A DNA stretch of 64,000 nucleotides from Candidula unifasciata. Taxonomy: Eukaryota; Mollusca; Gastropoda; Stylommatophora; Geomitridae. A model generated the notes under the pieces. The model did not search any database. It was not told the DNA's origin and was given only the letters and a program-made list of their open reading frames with translations. Each line of letters starts with the position of its first letter. Within the stretch, counting starts at the first letter, position 1. The DNA is taken from assembly GCA_905116865.2 (NCBI GenBank), contig CAJHNH020006112.1, positions 321,501 to 385,500 on the forward strand. Reading direction: 5' to 3'. Positions 13,501 to 28,500 of the stretch are shown here, in pieces. Both the position numbers and the translations under genes were made by a program.

Positions 13501-16500
13501 GAGACAGGAATAGATATGTGTTAAAGTTGAGAGACAGGAATAGATATGTGTTAAAGTTGAGAGACAGGAATAGATATGTGTTAAAGTTGAGAGACAGGAA
13601 AGATATGTGTTAAAGATGAGAGATAGGAACAGATATGTGTTAAAGATGAGAGATAGGAACAGATATGTGTTAAAGATGAGAGATAGGAACAGATATGTGT
13701 TAAAGATTAGAGTCAGGAACCGATATTAAAGAAAAGAGACAGGTTCCTCCCACGCCTCCAATGAAGCCCCAGTCCTCTCATGAGGAAAATGATTCTATTA
13801 AAACACTCAGCTAATGCAGAGTCTTGTATTTCCCTAGTCTTTGTGCAGAAATCTCAGAAAGAGTAACAGACAGAAAGTGTATATTACTAACCGTTGTAAA
13901 AGTAGTTGAGAAGGTCTGTGCAATATTTGGGTAGCCGACATCACTAAAGATGAAGCTGACAAAGGCACTGTCGATACCCAAGGTACCATTTGTTACAAAC
14001 CGGTAACGAACCTAGAAAACAAGTATAATCCAAAAAAGTGCTGTGAAAGTTTGCAATTATAATTGGCTGACTGATTAGTTAAATGTGATACAAGTGCAGA
14101 ATGTAAAATAGCCGTAACTTTATGAGTTGGGGTGATCTGATTCTTTTACTTATGAACTTTTCATTCCCTAACTGAACGGTACTTTTCTTGATTTGTTGGT
14201 TTGTGATAATTCTGTGAATAAATTCTGATAAAAAAAACATTATGGTCATAGAAGTCCTGGCTTTTTTTTCAACAAAACTCTTGTCATATCATTCCAATGA
14301 AATGAAGTCACTGCAACATAAATGTCCATTTATGGCTGTTCATTATTTCAAGTAAAAGGAAGCTTCAAGTTAAAACCTTTAAAGTGTGATATAAATTATA
14401 ATAAACATGCCATTATCCTGTAACCTGACAATATTGTTGTTAATAATGTCAAGAGTGTTAAGCACATGACAATTATTAAGGATGTCAAGAGTGTTAAGCA
14501 GATGACATCAAAATACAAACATGGCGACATCAAAATTACAGTTTATAGATGGCATTCCTACTTTTGACAAGCACTAAAGAGAAGCAACGTTCTGTTGCTG
14601 TAGTTTTTTTTCTTTTTTCAAATCAGCAAACAGGTGAAACCTATAGAAATGTATCGGTAAATGAAGATCCAGTATGGCAATGCATGCCTGTTAGCCCAGC
14701 AAGTGTATGATGTATGAGTGGAGTAGGAAATTAAAAAATGGTTGAAATCGACTCTCGGGTCACTACCTGGTGTGCCTGACCAGGTCGTGAACAGTCTGTC
14801 ATTGAAGGCATGCCGTTTAAAAACTTCTTCCACTCATACACTCACTTTATCAGTCAGTGCATTACTACACAGTTTACATCAACATGTAATGATGGGTGCG
14901 CGCGCGGGCACGCACATGCACACAAACTGAGCTCCATCTAGTGAAATACACAAATCACACAGTCTTCTCTAGATATGCTGTTCATATCATTGCAGGAAGT
15001 TCAAGACGGTCACATGAGTACAACAGCAATTTCAAATTTACTATGTGTTCTTTCTGTTTACACAACGTGGAATTGTCACATTTTATTGTTACAACATTTG
15101 CCAATTTAAGCAACTACCTAAGCAACATTTGGGAGGAAGGCGAGCGGAAGACCAAGAAAGAAACTGATAAATGGTGTAGCTGAAATCTGCAAAAAAGATG
15201 AACAAATCAATCAATCTAGCCACCTGAGAAGCACAAAACAAATACAGACAACCATCACATTGAGCTACAGCCTGGTATCAGTGAGACGACAAAAGAAGAA
15301 CAAGAAGAAGAAGATGTACAGAAGAAGGAGGCAGAATGAGTTCAAAGACACACATACATACCCCTAAAAGTGCATTCTGACATGTCTGAGTGGTGGCATT
15401 GTACACGGGTGGCATTGGCTCAGTGAAGGAACAGTTTCCAGTCACTCCATTCTTCATACACTGAAGAGGATTGTCTGGGTCCAAGCTTAAAGCCACTGTA
15501 TAGCTGTTGTTATATAGGCTAGTTACTTCGGTTAGATCCACCGAGCCTTTTTTGGAAAGACAATGTCAAAATGAGTCTTAAAAGATGTTCAGGATTGCCA
15601 TGAAGTAGGGTTAAAAATATAGTTACAAGGTTCAAGTAGCAGAATAGAGAGTAAGAAAAAGTTATTCAATATTCATATGCTCTTCTTTCTTTCTTTTGTC
15701 TTTCTCTTATGACCTAAAGCAGGAATATTCACCTGGTAGCCCACAAATCACTGCCAACTATATTGTATTAATGATCTTTCTATGTCGGGGTTCGAACCCC
15801 AGGCCCATGACAATCCCTATTTTCAACAATTTAGCCCCCGAGTAAACTTAGTTGAGTAGCTGTGACGTAAAGTCTCACACAGAGGAGTTAGATGTCATAA
15901 TGCATTATGGCAGTGTCTCTTTTACTCCCCTTGCCCACCTCTTTCTTGGTCGGTCTCTTGCCTTATAGGACACAAGTTACTACTGTTCAAGTATTAAGGA
16001 CACAAGTTTTAAACATTTTAAGGACCCAAGTGTTAAGACACAAATTGTTATGGACCTAAGTTGTAATTCTTCCAAGACCACATTTTTGGGGGCTGGGGTT
16101 TGGACAGCATTAATTTTGAGCTGAATTTATTTTACTGCAACATGACAAAGCTAAAACCTTCCTGAAGAAAAAGTACTGGCTGTATCAGGACATATAATAT
16201 ATCAAATTAAAGATAAATGAGTAAATCTAAACTATTTAAGTGTCAGTATTACAACAAAATATTATTAAAATCACACAATATTCAAGGATGTCAGATTAGA
16301 CATATATGAAGATTATTTTCATAACAAATTTTGTGCTCATTTTACTTTTTTACTTGTTCAACAACACTGCTATCCAGTTCTAAGAATGCACATGCCTTCT
16401 CTGTTCAATTATGTATTAGCTAGTCTTTATTTGAAACAATAAATTTAAATACTTTGGATTTTATGATCATTTCTATATGACATGTCAGATTACACAACAA

Positions 16501-19500
16501 CTGGAAATCGGGAAAACAGCTGATCAAAACAGATGATCTGATTGAAAAATCTGTTCAATTTTCATATCCTAAACTACATTATTGCCAATAGGTTTGTCAC
16601 TTAAATATCAATCATAATATCAAGCCTGTTGTCACCATCTGGCAGAGATTCATCAACAACAGAGCAGTATGAACAGTTCTAGACCTTTTCCCTTATCGTT
16701 TGGTACTGCAAAAAGTAATGTAAAAATTGTATCACAACTAGATTATTTTTTTTTAAATCAGAAAGTGATGCAAAAGACACGTGCAACATACCAAACGAAA
16801 AGGACTTCCTTATGCTAATCCTAGTTTTTCAAAACATTTTCATAAAAGTTAGTTTTCTCCCACAAACGGAACAAAATTAAAGTGTCTCTATGAATCGCCA
16901 GTATGGCCAATAGTTTGATCGGGATCAATTCTAAAGCCAGTTAACTGGCGAATAGTCTTCAAAGAATTAAAGATAAGAACACAAATCTGGAAAAATTATT
17001 TTAAAATGTCTTTAAAATTCTTAAGACGTGTCTTAAAAATGTTAAAGACGTGTCTTTAAAATGTCATGGAAATGTGTCTTAAGAGATATTAAGAATTAAG
17101 TCTTTAAAACTTAAAGAACGTACATCTTAAAAGATTTTAAGGACATATGTTGTTTTTAAAGATGTTAAAGACATAAGTGTTAAACTATTATGGACATAAT
17201 TTCTAAAAATGTAAAGGACAAGTTTTGCCTCTTAAAGTCCAACCATGAGAGGTAGTAAACAGGTCAAAGTAGGGGATAGCTAGGATTTGGCAAAGTAAGT
17301 TGTGACATCATGCCACAGGACCACAATGGTAGCCATAAAGGCCATTCTGGGTCACCCTAAAAGATCCTGGCCAACCTGGCTTTGGTGAAGCTGTGACAGT
17401 CCTGGCAAGTAGAAAATTGATTTTTTTATCTCTACAGATAATACAGTGAGACATAAACCTGGCATACACCAAAAGAAGAGAAAGACACAGAGCACAAGGT
17501 AGACCCAGAACAAGTTGGAAAGACAACAGAGAAAGTCTATAAAAGCATGATGATGTGTCTATGGCTGAGGTGACCTGAATAGTAGGAAGTAGTACCTTAT
17601 ATCTCCTTCGACATCCAAAGTGGTAAAAGAGAAAGTGAAGAACGGCAAGACTTGAAAAAACGTTACAAACACAAATCTGTAAAAGTCTGGAAAGGTGCTA
17701 AGACCAATCGGCAATCTGTGGATTATGAGGTTAATATCATATCATTTTGGCTGCTTTTGCTTCCCATAAAATTTGAGGTGAGTGAATCTGGGACCCTGGT
17801 TCCATTAAAAAATTTGCCTCGACAGGGTTTAGAACACATGATCACCAGGTGGACAGGCAAGCATGCCAGCTTCTGTGCCACAAAGCTCTCAATTATGTTG
17901 CATATAAATCATGAATTGACTGACATACCTAGGATTGGATGCTGGATTCTAGAAGATGAGTTAAATTCTTTCAGCAGGAAAGTGTCCTGAAAGGATATCA
18001 AGACAATAGTCATAAGTGATGTATCTGAAATGGCACGTCTCTAGCAGTAATAGATTTTTTTGGTTTAAAAATACAGGCATATCTGATGTGTTTGATATCA
18101 AATTTTTCTGGCATAGATTTCATGAAATGAAAATCAGCTAACATCAGCGAAGGTGACAACAAAGGAAAGTTACTAAATGAATTGCTCTTCACCGATGACT
18201 AGACAAACATAGCACCGACAGCAGTACAACTATAAAAACATATTAATAGACTCCACTCAGAATGCGACAACTATGATATGATGAAAATGTAAACAAAATA
18301 TTCTCCAGAAATAGGAAGAACCACCAGTATCAAAACTGATGAACACTACTTAAAGCAGGTGAAGGGTTTTACATATATGGGGAACATTTTTTCAGAAGAC
18401 AGAAGAACTAATAGAGAAATCCAACAAAGATGTAATAAAGCCAATCAAGTTTTAGGTCAAATGGCACCAATTCTGAAATACAAGCATATGAATATGAACA
18501 CTGAAATAACACTGCTCAACACAGTATTTTTACCAACACTATGCTATCAGTGTAAAACAGGGACACTGATTTGTCTTCAGAAGACAGAAGGAAAATAATC
18601 ACGACAGAAATAAAATGTTTATGTTCTATGCTAGGCACAATGAGGAAGATCAACCTAGGAACGATGATATCATGCGAAGAATCGACAAAGAACCAATAAT
18701 GAACTTTATCAGTGGACAACAAATCAAATGGTTTGGTCATGTAACAAGATTGGCAGCAGACAGGGCCCCACAGAGAGCAATGTTATTCAGATAGAGTGGT
18801 AACAGAGCCAGAGATCGACCATACAGGATATCAGAGAAACTGAAAAGCACATTATACGAAGTCAACAGAAGGGCCCGTTCTAGAGATCTCTTCCTACCCT
18901 AACGCCACGATACATTCCAGGAGTAGAGAAAAGAAGATTTCAAGAAAATCGCCACATTTGATTATCTGAAATGGCGTAACACTAGCATACATTTTAAGAA
19001 AACAGTCATACTTGATGTATTTGAAATGACATGTCTCTAGCAAATATACCAAGAAAACAGTGACAACGTGATGTATTTGAAATGACACATTCTACAATAC
19101 AAAAAAAAGTCACACTTAATGTATATGAAATGATATATCTCTAGCATACATATCAAGAAAAAATGTATACTTGATGTACATGAAATGACATATGTCTAAC
19201 ATATATATCAAGAAATACTGTCATGATATGTTTGAAATGAGTATCAATGGCCAAGAAATAAGGTTCACACCTGATGTATCTGAAATGACACATCTCTAGC
19301 ATACAAATATGCTGTTAATTTGTCCAGTCTGTTGTGGTGCTTGATATGGCCAAAAATATGAGGTAAAAAATATGATATGTGTGACAGGAAAAGTCCTGTA
19401 TGCATACTTGTGTGGGTGAAGGAATGACTGTATTACTGTATCAAGGGTGTCTCGTGATGCCATCCGTTTTTATGATATCTGAATAAAGTGTGGACTTTGA

Positions 19501-22500
19501 CGGTGGAACTGTGTTCTGCGTTCTATGTTATTGTTGAGCGGGAGTTGTGACCGGTAAGATTGACATCATTGAGTGACCCACTAGACTTTTGGCAAGTGTG
19601 TGAGGCATCATGCTATCTAGTACTCCTTTAGCCAACTTTGCATGCCTCAATGAGTTATAATAACCTGTGCCAAGGACTGAAAGAGTTAAAAAGTAAAATT
19701 CTGTAATATTTATAATGCATTACTTACTCGGATAATTCTGAAATTCTCATAAAAGGTAGAAGCTCTGAGACCAGTGTTGTTGACACAATCCTCAGGAAGA
19801 TTAGACAAAGTTCTTGCACAAGTATAAGACTTATCGATCAGATAGGCTGTGAATTTAAAATGACGTTAATCATATATAGGGTGTCCCAACAAAATTGCTG
19901 TGCAGAAAAGTTTTTAAATAATTGCTGTCATGAAAGTTGTGTATTTCATAATATGAATAAATGTTAAAAGATATAGGGTAATGGAAATTCAGAATATCAT
20001 TGTTAGCTGAGCGGGTTCGCTGCCTGAGCTAGTGTATTTAGTGCTTGGTGCAGCCCTGTGAGCTGTGTTTTTCCTGTGGAATGCCTTTTATTTGTGCAGC
20101 GGGTTTGTCATGGTATTCAATATGTCCAGTAGCTGGTTTACGTGTGAGCTGGTGAAATACCTTAGGTAATAATTCTACGATTGTATAGTAACCACTTTAT
20201 CATGCCTGACTACTTCCATCAACGACAAACTGTATTTCTGGTGGCAACTGTTGGCTTTGGCACCTCTAGCAACTGCCATATGCATTTATTGCATTTCTGG
20301 ATTGTTCCAGGACTAATTGTTTGTTCACCAATTTTTCAAATGGGACAGTGATGGACATTTCATTTGATTTGCACTGGCACAGGAACGGAGCAAGTACGGG
20401 GAAACCCGATTGTGGTGAAGCCGAAACCCTGACTAAGACTAAGACATAACAAGAATAACAACTGAGGAGAGAGTGTTTTTGGTAAAGCATATGTTCCGTA
20501 ATCGTGGCAAGTACTTAAAGGAGGTTGTTTCAACATCTTCTACCAAGATGGTTCTAATGTAAGGAATGCAACTTAACTAAATTCATGCTGGACTATAGCA
20601 GTATTGTGGAAATGAACTTCAAAGCCAATGCAACATATATCAGAAAGTCACCAATATTTAATCTGTGCACGGTGATTTTTTTAGGCACCCGATATTTGCG
20701 GACACATTTGCAAAGCATTTCTGAATACAATAAATCAGATCAAGTGTACAATAAGAGACAGATAAATGGTATAGCTGAAACCTGAAAAAAGATTAACAAA
20801 TCCATCATCCAAGGCCCCCCACCCCCCCCCCCCCCTTACAAGAGAAGCACAAGACAAATACAGAAAAACCACGTCACTGGGCTACAACCTAGCATCAGTG
20901 AGATGAAAAAAGAAGAAAGAAGAAGAGGAGGGATACATTGAAGACAATGATTTATAAAAGTAAGGAAAAAAGAATCACCATGATAAATATCTTCTCCTTT
21001 TATTCATCTTATTTTTCACCTTCACCTGCTGTAAACTCTGGCGGAATGTTCTGTCTGATCATCAACTTCTGGACCAGTCTTATTCCAGAACATAAGTGTT
21101 GAGAGCACATCTTTTTACAGATCTGGCATATCTGTATGGGACCTCTGGTTCATTGCCTCTCAGGCAGATGCACTCTGAATTTAAAAGAAATCCCTAATTC
21201 GTCATCAGCATTATCCTTCGTGTGCTGTTAGCATTTGATTCCTTCACTCAACTCTATTGTATGTAACTCTCTTGATTTCTGACAGGGAGTACTGTCCAGC
21301 ATTTTTAGCCTCTCGTAATAATGTTCTTCCTAACACTTCCCGTGGATGTACTCTTTTTTTTTCTCTAGACCTTTTGTTTCCCATTTTAGTGCTTGTTTTG
21401 TAATTCTTTGCCTATTTTTTTTTTCCAGAGTGTGCCTAAATTATCTTCACCTTCTTTGTCTTATTGCAGTGGATACAGTATTTGTCCAGACCTTTCTATG
21501 ATCTCCTCACTAATTTAAAATTCATCCCATTTTATGTTTAAGATTTTTCTCAGATATTTATTTTCAAATGCATTTAACTTTCATTCCATATTTTCGGTAG
21601 TCCTCCAACATTCGCGGCATATGTCACAAATGAAATAACATTAGAATTGAAGATTCTAAGTTTGCTCTAGGAGGTCAATATTTTGTTAAGGCTTTTAAAA
21701 AACTTATGCTGCTTTGCCAATATGCATCATAATTTCCTTCACCGTATCTCCTTGAGAGTCAAAATTGCTACCCAAACAGGTAAAATGGTCCGTTACTGCT
21801 ATTAGTTTGTTCTAGCATGACATCTACATGATCTGTTATTGGTAACTTTAATATATCTGTTTTCTCACAACTTATATGTCCTAATTTTGATGCTGTAGAT
21901 GATATATTTTCAGTTTCCTCTATGCATGTCTTTGTTATTCTGACTTAACAGAACAATCTACAAAATCCAGATCTTGCAATTGTTTATCCTCTACCCAATC
22001 AATGCCAGTATTGCCTTTGTAACATTTTTTCACTACTCAACTCCCTAATTAGTCGATTCTTAAGACATGTTAGGGAGGCAGTGATCTATTCTTGTTTTCC
22101 CCCACACAAGAGCCCCAAAACCCACACAGGAATGTTAAACACCAAACATCTCTCACCAGCTGGATTGCTGTCTGTGCACAGAGGAGAGTTTGCAACGGCT
22201 GCAGGCAGAGCTAGCAAGCTGACTGCATTATCCGGAAACACCACATAGATGGGATCACCCCTCTGTGGACAACACAACAATTACACAAAAATAGAGCATC
22301 ATGTATGGTCTCAACAAGAAAAGTACAGAACTAAAAAAAAAATGTAAAGAGGAAATATAAAGTAGTCAAAATGTAATTTTGGCCACACTAACCCTTTCAA
22401 TATGTAAGAGTCTTTAAAAAACATGATCATTTTCCAAATTCCATTATAAAAATTTTTTTTTTTTAAAACTATCCTTTTAATTATCAGGAACTCTACCTTA

Positions 22501-25500
22501 GGAAACTAGAGGAAGAGAAGAAGGAGAAATTTAGAGTCACTAAGTTTTTATAAAAATCATCCAGGTGGTTCAAACCTATGACGACGAGCAGATAGGCAAG
22601 TCTAGCAGCTGCATCATTGTGGCACATAAGTAACTCGAAAAACAAAATTTCGCAACATTTTATTCTTTTTTTTTTTACTTTTTTTTACAAAAATATATGG
22701 TTCTGTCAACATAACCATGGCGGACTATGTCATCTCAAGTGTTTTTATGATGCAAGGATGATGGAATAATGACAAAAACTCTGCAGTTGCTACACAGGCA
22801 CAATAACCACTGGACTAAGATAAAATGCCATCAAAAAACCTAGTAAGCCGCATTTACGGGGTGTGAGGGTTAAATTCTCAGGCAGCATTAGACTGTGTGT
22901 TAAAATGTTAAATTCTCAGGCAGCATTAGACACTGTGTTAACATGTTAAATTCTCAGGCAGCATTACTCTGTGATAACATGTTAATTAGGGTTAGGGAAA
23001 CGTGTAGTGTATCATGTAGATGATAGTGTACCCTGTAGACAGTAAATTATTTAGACAGCATATCAATTATATAGTATCATTTTATAATTATTCATTTATT
23101 TAGTAAAAATTTTATGCAATGTATCATTTATACAGTGTAATTTTTTCTTAAGATAATGTATCATTATAACAGTCTATGTTTACTACTCCAAAAAGTCTGA
23201 CAATTAAACACAGCATCATTCAGACAGGATATCATAAGACAATTAGACAGAATACACTCTTACAGCCGGTCAGTGTATCATTCTGACAGTCTGTCATTAA
23301 GACAACGTATTACTTAGGCTGTATCATTTAGACAGTGTATCATTCAAACATTATCATTAAGACAGTGTATCTCCCTATGTGGGTTCCAGGGCCCCAATGT
23401 GGGAGGAAAACAAGAATTGATTGACCTATTGACCTACTGCTTCCCTAACAAGCATGTCACTTAGATGACTAATTTTGATTTGCTGAAATCAGACGTGCCG
23501 TGCCGAAAGGCGCAGGCAGCGCAGCTTAGCCATACACCAGAATGCAAATAGTAGCCATATCTGATATTTATTTATATTATTAGTTCTGTCTCCGTTAAGT
23601 TTTCAGATAAAGAAAGTCCATCCTATGTTTCTCCTCAGTTAAAAATATCTTCCAGAACCTCTACCCCCCCCCCCCCCCCCCATTTCCCCGCTGAGTTAAG
23701 ACTTTCAATGTATTGATTCGCTGTCTATTCTACTGCACAACCTATAAATACCATGAAGTTTTTCCTTATGTGTAAATAATAGTTCTAATATATCCTATCA
23801 ACAGTTATAATATATCCTATCAACAGTTATAATATGTCCTATCAACAGTTATAATATATCCTATCAACAGTTATAATATGTCCTATCAACAGTTATAATA
23901 TGTCCTATCAACAGTTATAATATGTCCTATCAACAGTTATAATATGTCCTATCAACAGTTATAATATGTCCTATCAACAGTTATAATATAACCTATCAAC
24001 AGTTATAATATATCCTATCAACAGTTATAATATATCCTATCAACAGTTATAATATATCCTATCAACAGTTATAATATATCCTATCAACAGTTATAATATA
24101 TCCTATCAACAGTTATAACATATCCTATCAGCAGTTATAACCTATCAACAGTTATAATATATCCTATCAACAGTTATAATATATCCTATCAACAGTTATA
24201 ATATGTCCTATCAACAGTTATAATATATCCTTTCAACAGTTATAATATATCCTATCAACAGTTATAATATATCCTATCAACAGTTATAACATATCAAAGC
24301 AATGTTTCCTGGAATCAGATCACTTGTTGAAAAGATCACCTGTCGTCCATCACGCAATGTGTTTTGAGTTCTGGTCACAATGTAAACAAGGAGAATGCAT
24401 TTCAAATTCTCTAAACCTCAACCAACAGAGGAATGCTGCAATACATGAAAGCCACGACAGTAAACTGGTTTAGTCTAAAATTATGTAGCCAAAAAGAAAT
24501 GGTCATTCACCTGCATCTACTATGGTGAAACAGGCAGTTACTTTTGAATGAAGTCAATTTTGTGTTTCAGTTAGAAATAATTATTTATTTGCCTCATTTT
24601 AATCAAATGTTAATTAGTTCCCACCTGACAAAATGACCAGACAATTAACTGTGTCTTTTCTTTTTACAGCATGTGTTATGAATTATCAAGAGTTAAGAAT
24701 CGACATAACAGCACTCTGGACATTCCCATAAGCACTCTGTCTCATCCTTCAGCAGCAATCGCAGAATAACATGTACAAAAAATTATAATATGTGTTATAC
24801 TATGTCCTTATAATAGTTATAATATAAGTTAATAATGGCCATAATATGTTGTAATAATAGTTAAAATATGTGCAAAAACTATTAAAATTAACTGTTTAAA
24901 ATAGTTTTATGTGTTAATACTAATTAAAATATGTGCAAAAATTAGTTAAAATAACTGTTAAAAATAGTTATATAATTATTAACAGTTGAATTATGTGCAA
25001 AAGTAATTATATATAAGAAAAAAATTACCTTGTAAAATGGGTTGAAGTTTCGTACACTGGTGGACGGCACCACAGACTGAAAAGAAAACTTTCTATATTT
25101 GGCTGCATAGCTCAAAAACTCTGCCTCTGTAGTTACCAGGGATGGGTTAATATAGTAGTTTCGTTTCTCATCTGTTCAGTCAAAATTGGAAAACTGATTT
25201 TAAATAATACACAAAACAATTTATGCAAGGAAACTGGCAAATCTTCTTCTTCTTCTTCACGTTTACTGGCAGTAAACTCCAGCGGAAAGTTCTAGTTGTT
25301 CATCCACTTATGGATTTTAGTATCATTCCAGGTCCTGAGTTTTGCATGCAAATCTGTTTTATAGATCTGGCTTATTTTTTTAGGCAGAGTGTTGGTTCCT
25401 CATCTTTCAGAGGCTCTCTGACTTCTAAGAAATATCTCTAAATAGCCAACTCTTGTAACATGATAGTCAGGAGACGTCAGTGGGCCTATTTTTATTGGTT

Positions 25501-28500
25501 CCACATAATGAGAGATGGTGAGTGAGACTATCAAGACTATGTCAGTAGGGATGAATATGCTAACACTGTTTCCTTCTTCTTCCACCTTGTACCTCAGCAA
25601 AGTGTCAGGGGAAGATGTAACATTCGTTGATGGGCTCTGTCAAGAGCACTATTAAGACCGATGTTCATTTCTGTAAGAATGTTCTTAATGCCATCACTCC
25701 ATCTTTTCCAAGGTCTTCCACTCGCTCTATACCTGTTCTAATATTTTAGTCTGGCTCGCTGTGGCAGACAGTGCCAGGGCATTTTTGTTAGGTGTCCAAA
25801 CCACTTCATTTATTGTTCTTTGATGACTTGTAAGAGTAGCTTTATTCCTAGCATTCGTCCGATTTTGTGATTTCATATTCTGTCTTTCCTTGAAACTCTT
25901 GCTGTTTAGGAAATACTGTTTCCTAAACAGAATAAATATTTTATTTGAAACATCAGTAATCAAAGGTTTAGTGAAACTTTACTATTGTAGTTAAATTTAA
26001 AGCTAATGTTGTGTTAAACTGAAATAGCCATTAATGTTTCGATTTTGCGAAGTAAAAAAAAAAAGCATCCACTATGAAACTAATGGTAAAACACATTGAG
26101 AACTGATTCATCTCTTTTTGCCCTGTATCCTTCAGTACAACATAGACCCTTAACCAATTCACACTAAGTCGTCCTATCCTTTGCTATTGCATGCAGCTCA
26201 CTTCCCTCACCTCTTCCTTCTAACTTAATTATCTAGCTCTCTTCTTCTTCCCTACAACAGATTGCAACGAACCGCCATGCATGGAGAGTCATGACCTCTG
26301 CCCTATGTGCCGCACTCGACACAAGAGGAAAGACTAACTAACTAAACTAACTTCTTCATGTTTGTGTTTTTATTTTTTTATATGTTCCTGTAGGTTCCAT
26401 TGCAAAGACATTCTATTTATTTTGTTCTCAGATTTTCTCAACATGTGTCCTATCCAATTTCAGCATCTCTTCTTCACCTCTTGATTCGCTGGAGCTTGTA
26501 TAGTTCTCTCCCAAAGCTCTGCATTAGTGATTCTATCATACCATTTAATTCCTTCAATTCTGTGCAGGCACCAGTTAATGAATATTTGTAGTTTATTATT
26601 AAGTTTTATTGTATTCCCATTTTAATATCTTTCAGTTCCCCCCATCTGTGTCTATATTACTACCAAAACAGGTGTATGACTCCATATCTTGGAATGTGTT
26701 ATTATTAAGAGAAATTACATTACTGTTTGCCTGGTTTATTCTCCTCATCTTTGTCTTTCTCTCATGGATTTTTAGACCTAGCTGTTGTGATCTCACCTCA
26801 TTTATGTTTAATATATCTTGCATCTGGTTCCATGGGTAGGGTAGAAGTGAACTGATCACAACTGATCAGTCAATAACAACTTACACCCTCCCCCCACCAG
26901 AGAAAACAAACTATATTTACTAGGTCTACAGTTTAGACTGGCTATGGAAAGGGTTCTTCAGGTTTATTTGCTTACCATTATCAAAGTAAATGCAGAAGAG
27001 GTCTCCTGAATCTCCGGATCTGGCTGGTCCATTCTCAAGGAAGAACACATTTCTATCGAAGCAGAGTTTATCATCGAGGCTGCGAGCATAAACAAAGTGA
27101 AAACCAGTCCTCAAGCAAAAGGCCTTGCTAATTAACTTAAATTAACAGTAATTAGCAGTAAAGAAGTGGAAATTATCATCAAATTATGACAGTAAAGTTT
27201 ACAGTAGTGGATAGTTCATTGGTTGCATAGTTTTGTTGTTTTGTTATTCCTCTCTACAAATGTAGAATGTAGGGTTAATATCTCACTAATGAGAATCAAA
27301 CAGGTACAAATCACGGAAACCCCGTTCAATGATAAAGCCATACAGTACAGTTATACTGCGGCACCATATAATGTTTATGAGGTAACCTGTTGCTTTGGAA
27401 GACTTTGAGTTTTAACTCATTCAAAGTAATGAATGGTTTGTTGGTTGAGCATCTTTGGAAGACTGAGTTTTAACTCATTTAAAGTAATGAATGGTTTGTT
27501 GGTTGAGCATCTTTGGAAGACTGAGTTTTAACTCATTTAAAGTAATGAATGGTTTGTTGGTTGAGCATCTTTGGAAGACTTTGAGTTTTAACTCATTCAA
27601 AGTAATGAATGGTTTGTTGGTTGAACATCTTTGGAAGACTGAGTTTTAACTCATTTAAAGTAATGAATGGTTTGTTGGTTGAGCATCTTTGGAAGACTGA
27701 GTTTTAACTCATTTAAAGTAATGAATGGTTTGTTGGTTGAGCATCTTTGGAAGACTGAGTTTTAACTCTCAAAACTGATGTATTAGCATTAAAATCATTT
27801 AAGAGTAAAAAACCAACATCACAGCGCTCAGGGTATTCCCATAAATGCTTTGTTGGCATCTTCTGCTACCAGTGCAGAGTTCCAATACAAATGGTGCCAG
27901 CTGGTGTCTTGTCTGAGCATTGTGTGTCTAGCAGATCCTTTAGTCACTCCTATTTGCAAAAGTTTTTCTGGACTGTGAAAGAGTTTGTAACTATTGGAGC
28001 AAGCACTGTTCAGACTTTTTGTTTCCAAACTAGCTTAAAAGTACCATCTTTACAGGGAATGTGTTGCAGATCTCTCCTCTTCCTCTGCAATCTGAAAAAA
28101 AACAAGCTGCACAAAAGAATGTTCTGGAACTTCTCTTTCATCAAAAACCATATTAAAATGCAACAAGCTTATAATTCTACAAAGTACATATGGGATGGCT
28201 TTGAAGCAAGCTTTGTTCACAGACATTTCCCCCCAACCTGGTTTCAAAGTACCATCTTCACAAGGATTAAGTTGTTGATCTCTTTTTGTCCTCTACAATC
28301 TGAGAAAACAACAAACTATGCTAAACAAAGAACTGCTACTTCTCTTAATTCATGAGGCATATTGAGATGCAGCCATCTGAATATTCAACATAGTAAATAC
28401 AGACTTGCTTGGATTAAGCTAAGCCTACTAAATGTTTCTTTTGTGGCTTTTTAGCAGAGGTCAGGACTCGAGTTGTGTGACCTGGACTTGAGTCCAACTT

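Noticed and set aside
12048..13613. 521-codon plus-strand frame of VLKLRDRNRY repeats
   Set aside because: It is an open frame through a 30-bp minisatellite in a TCTN1 intron. The opposite strand is equally open, and there is no unique coding sequence.
10285..13735. CRISPR array (regular 30-bp repeats)
   Set aside because: The repeats are contiguous with no unique spacers, and this is animal nuclear DNA with intron-split genes.
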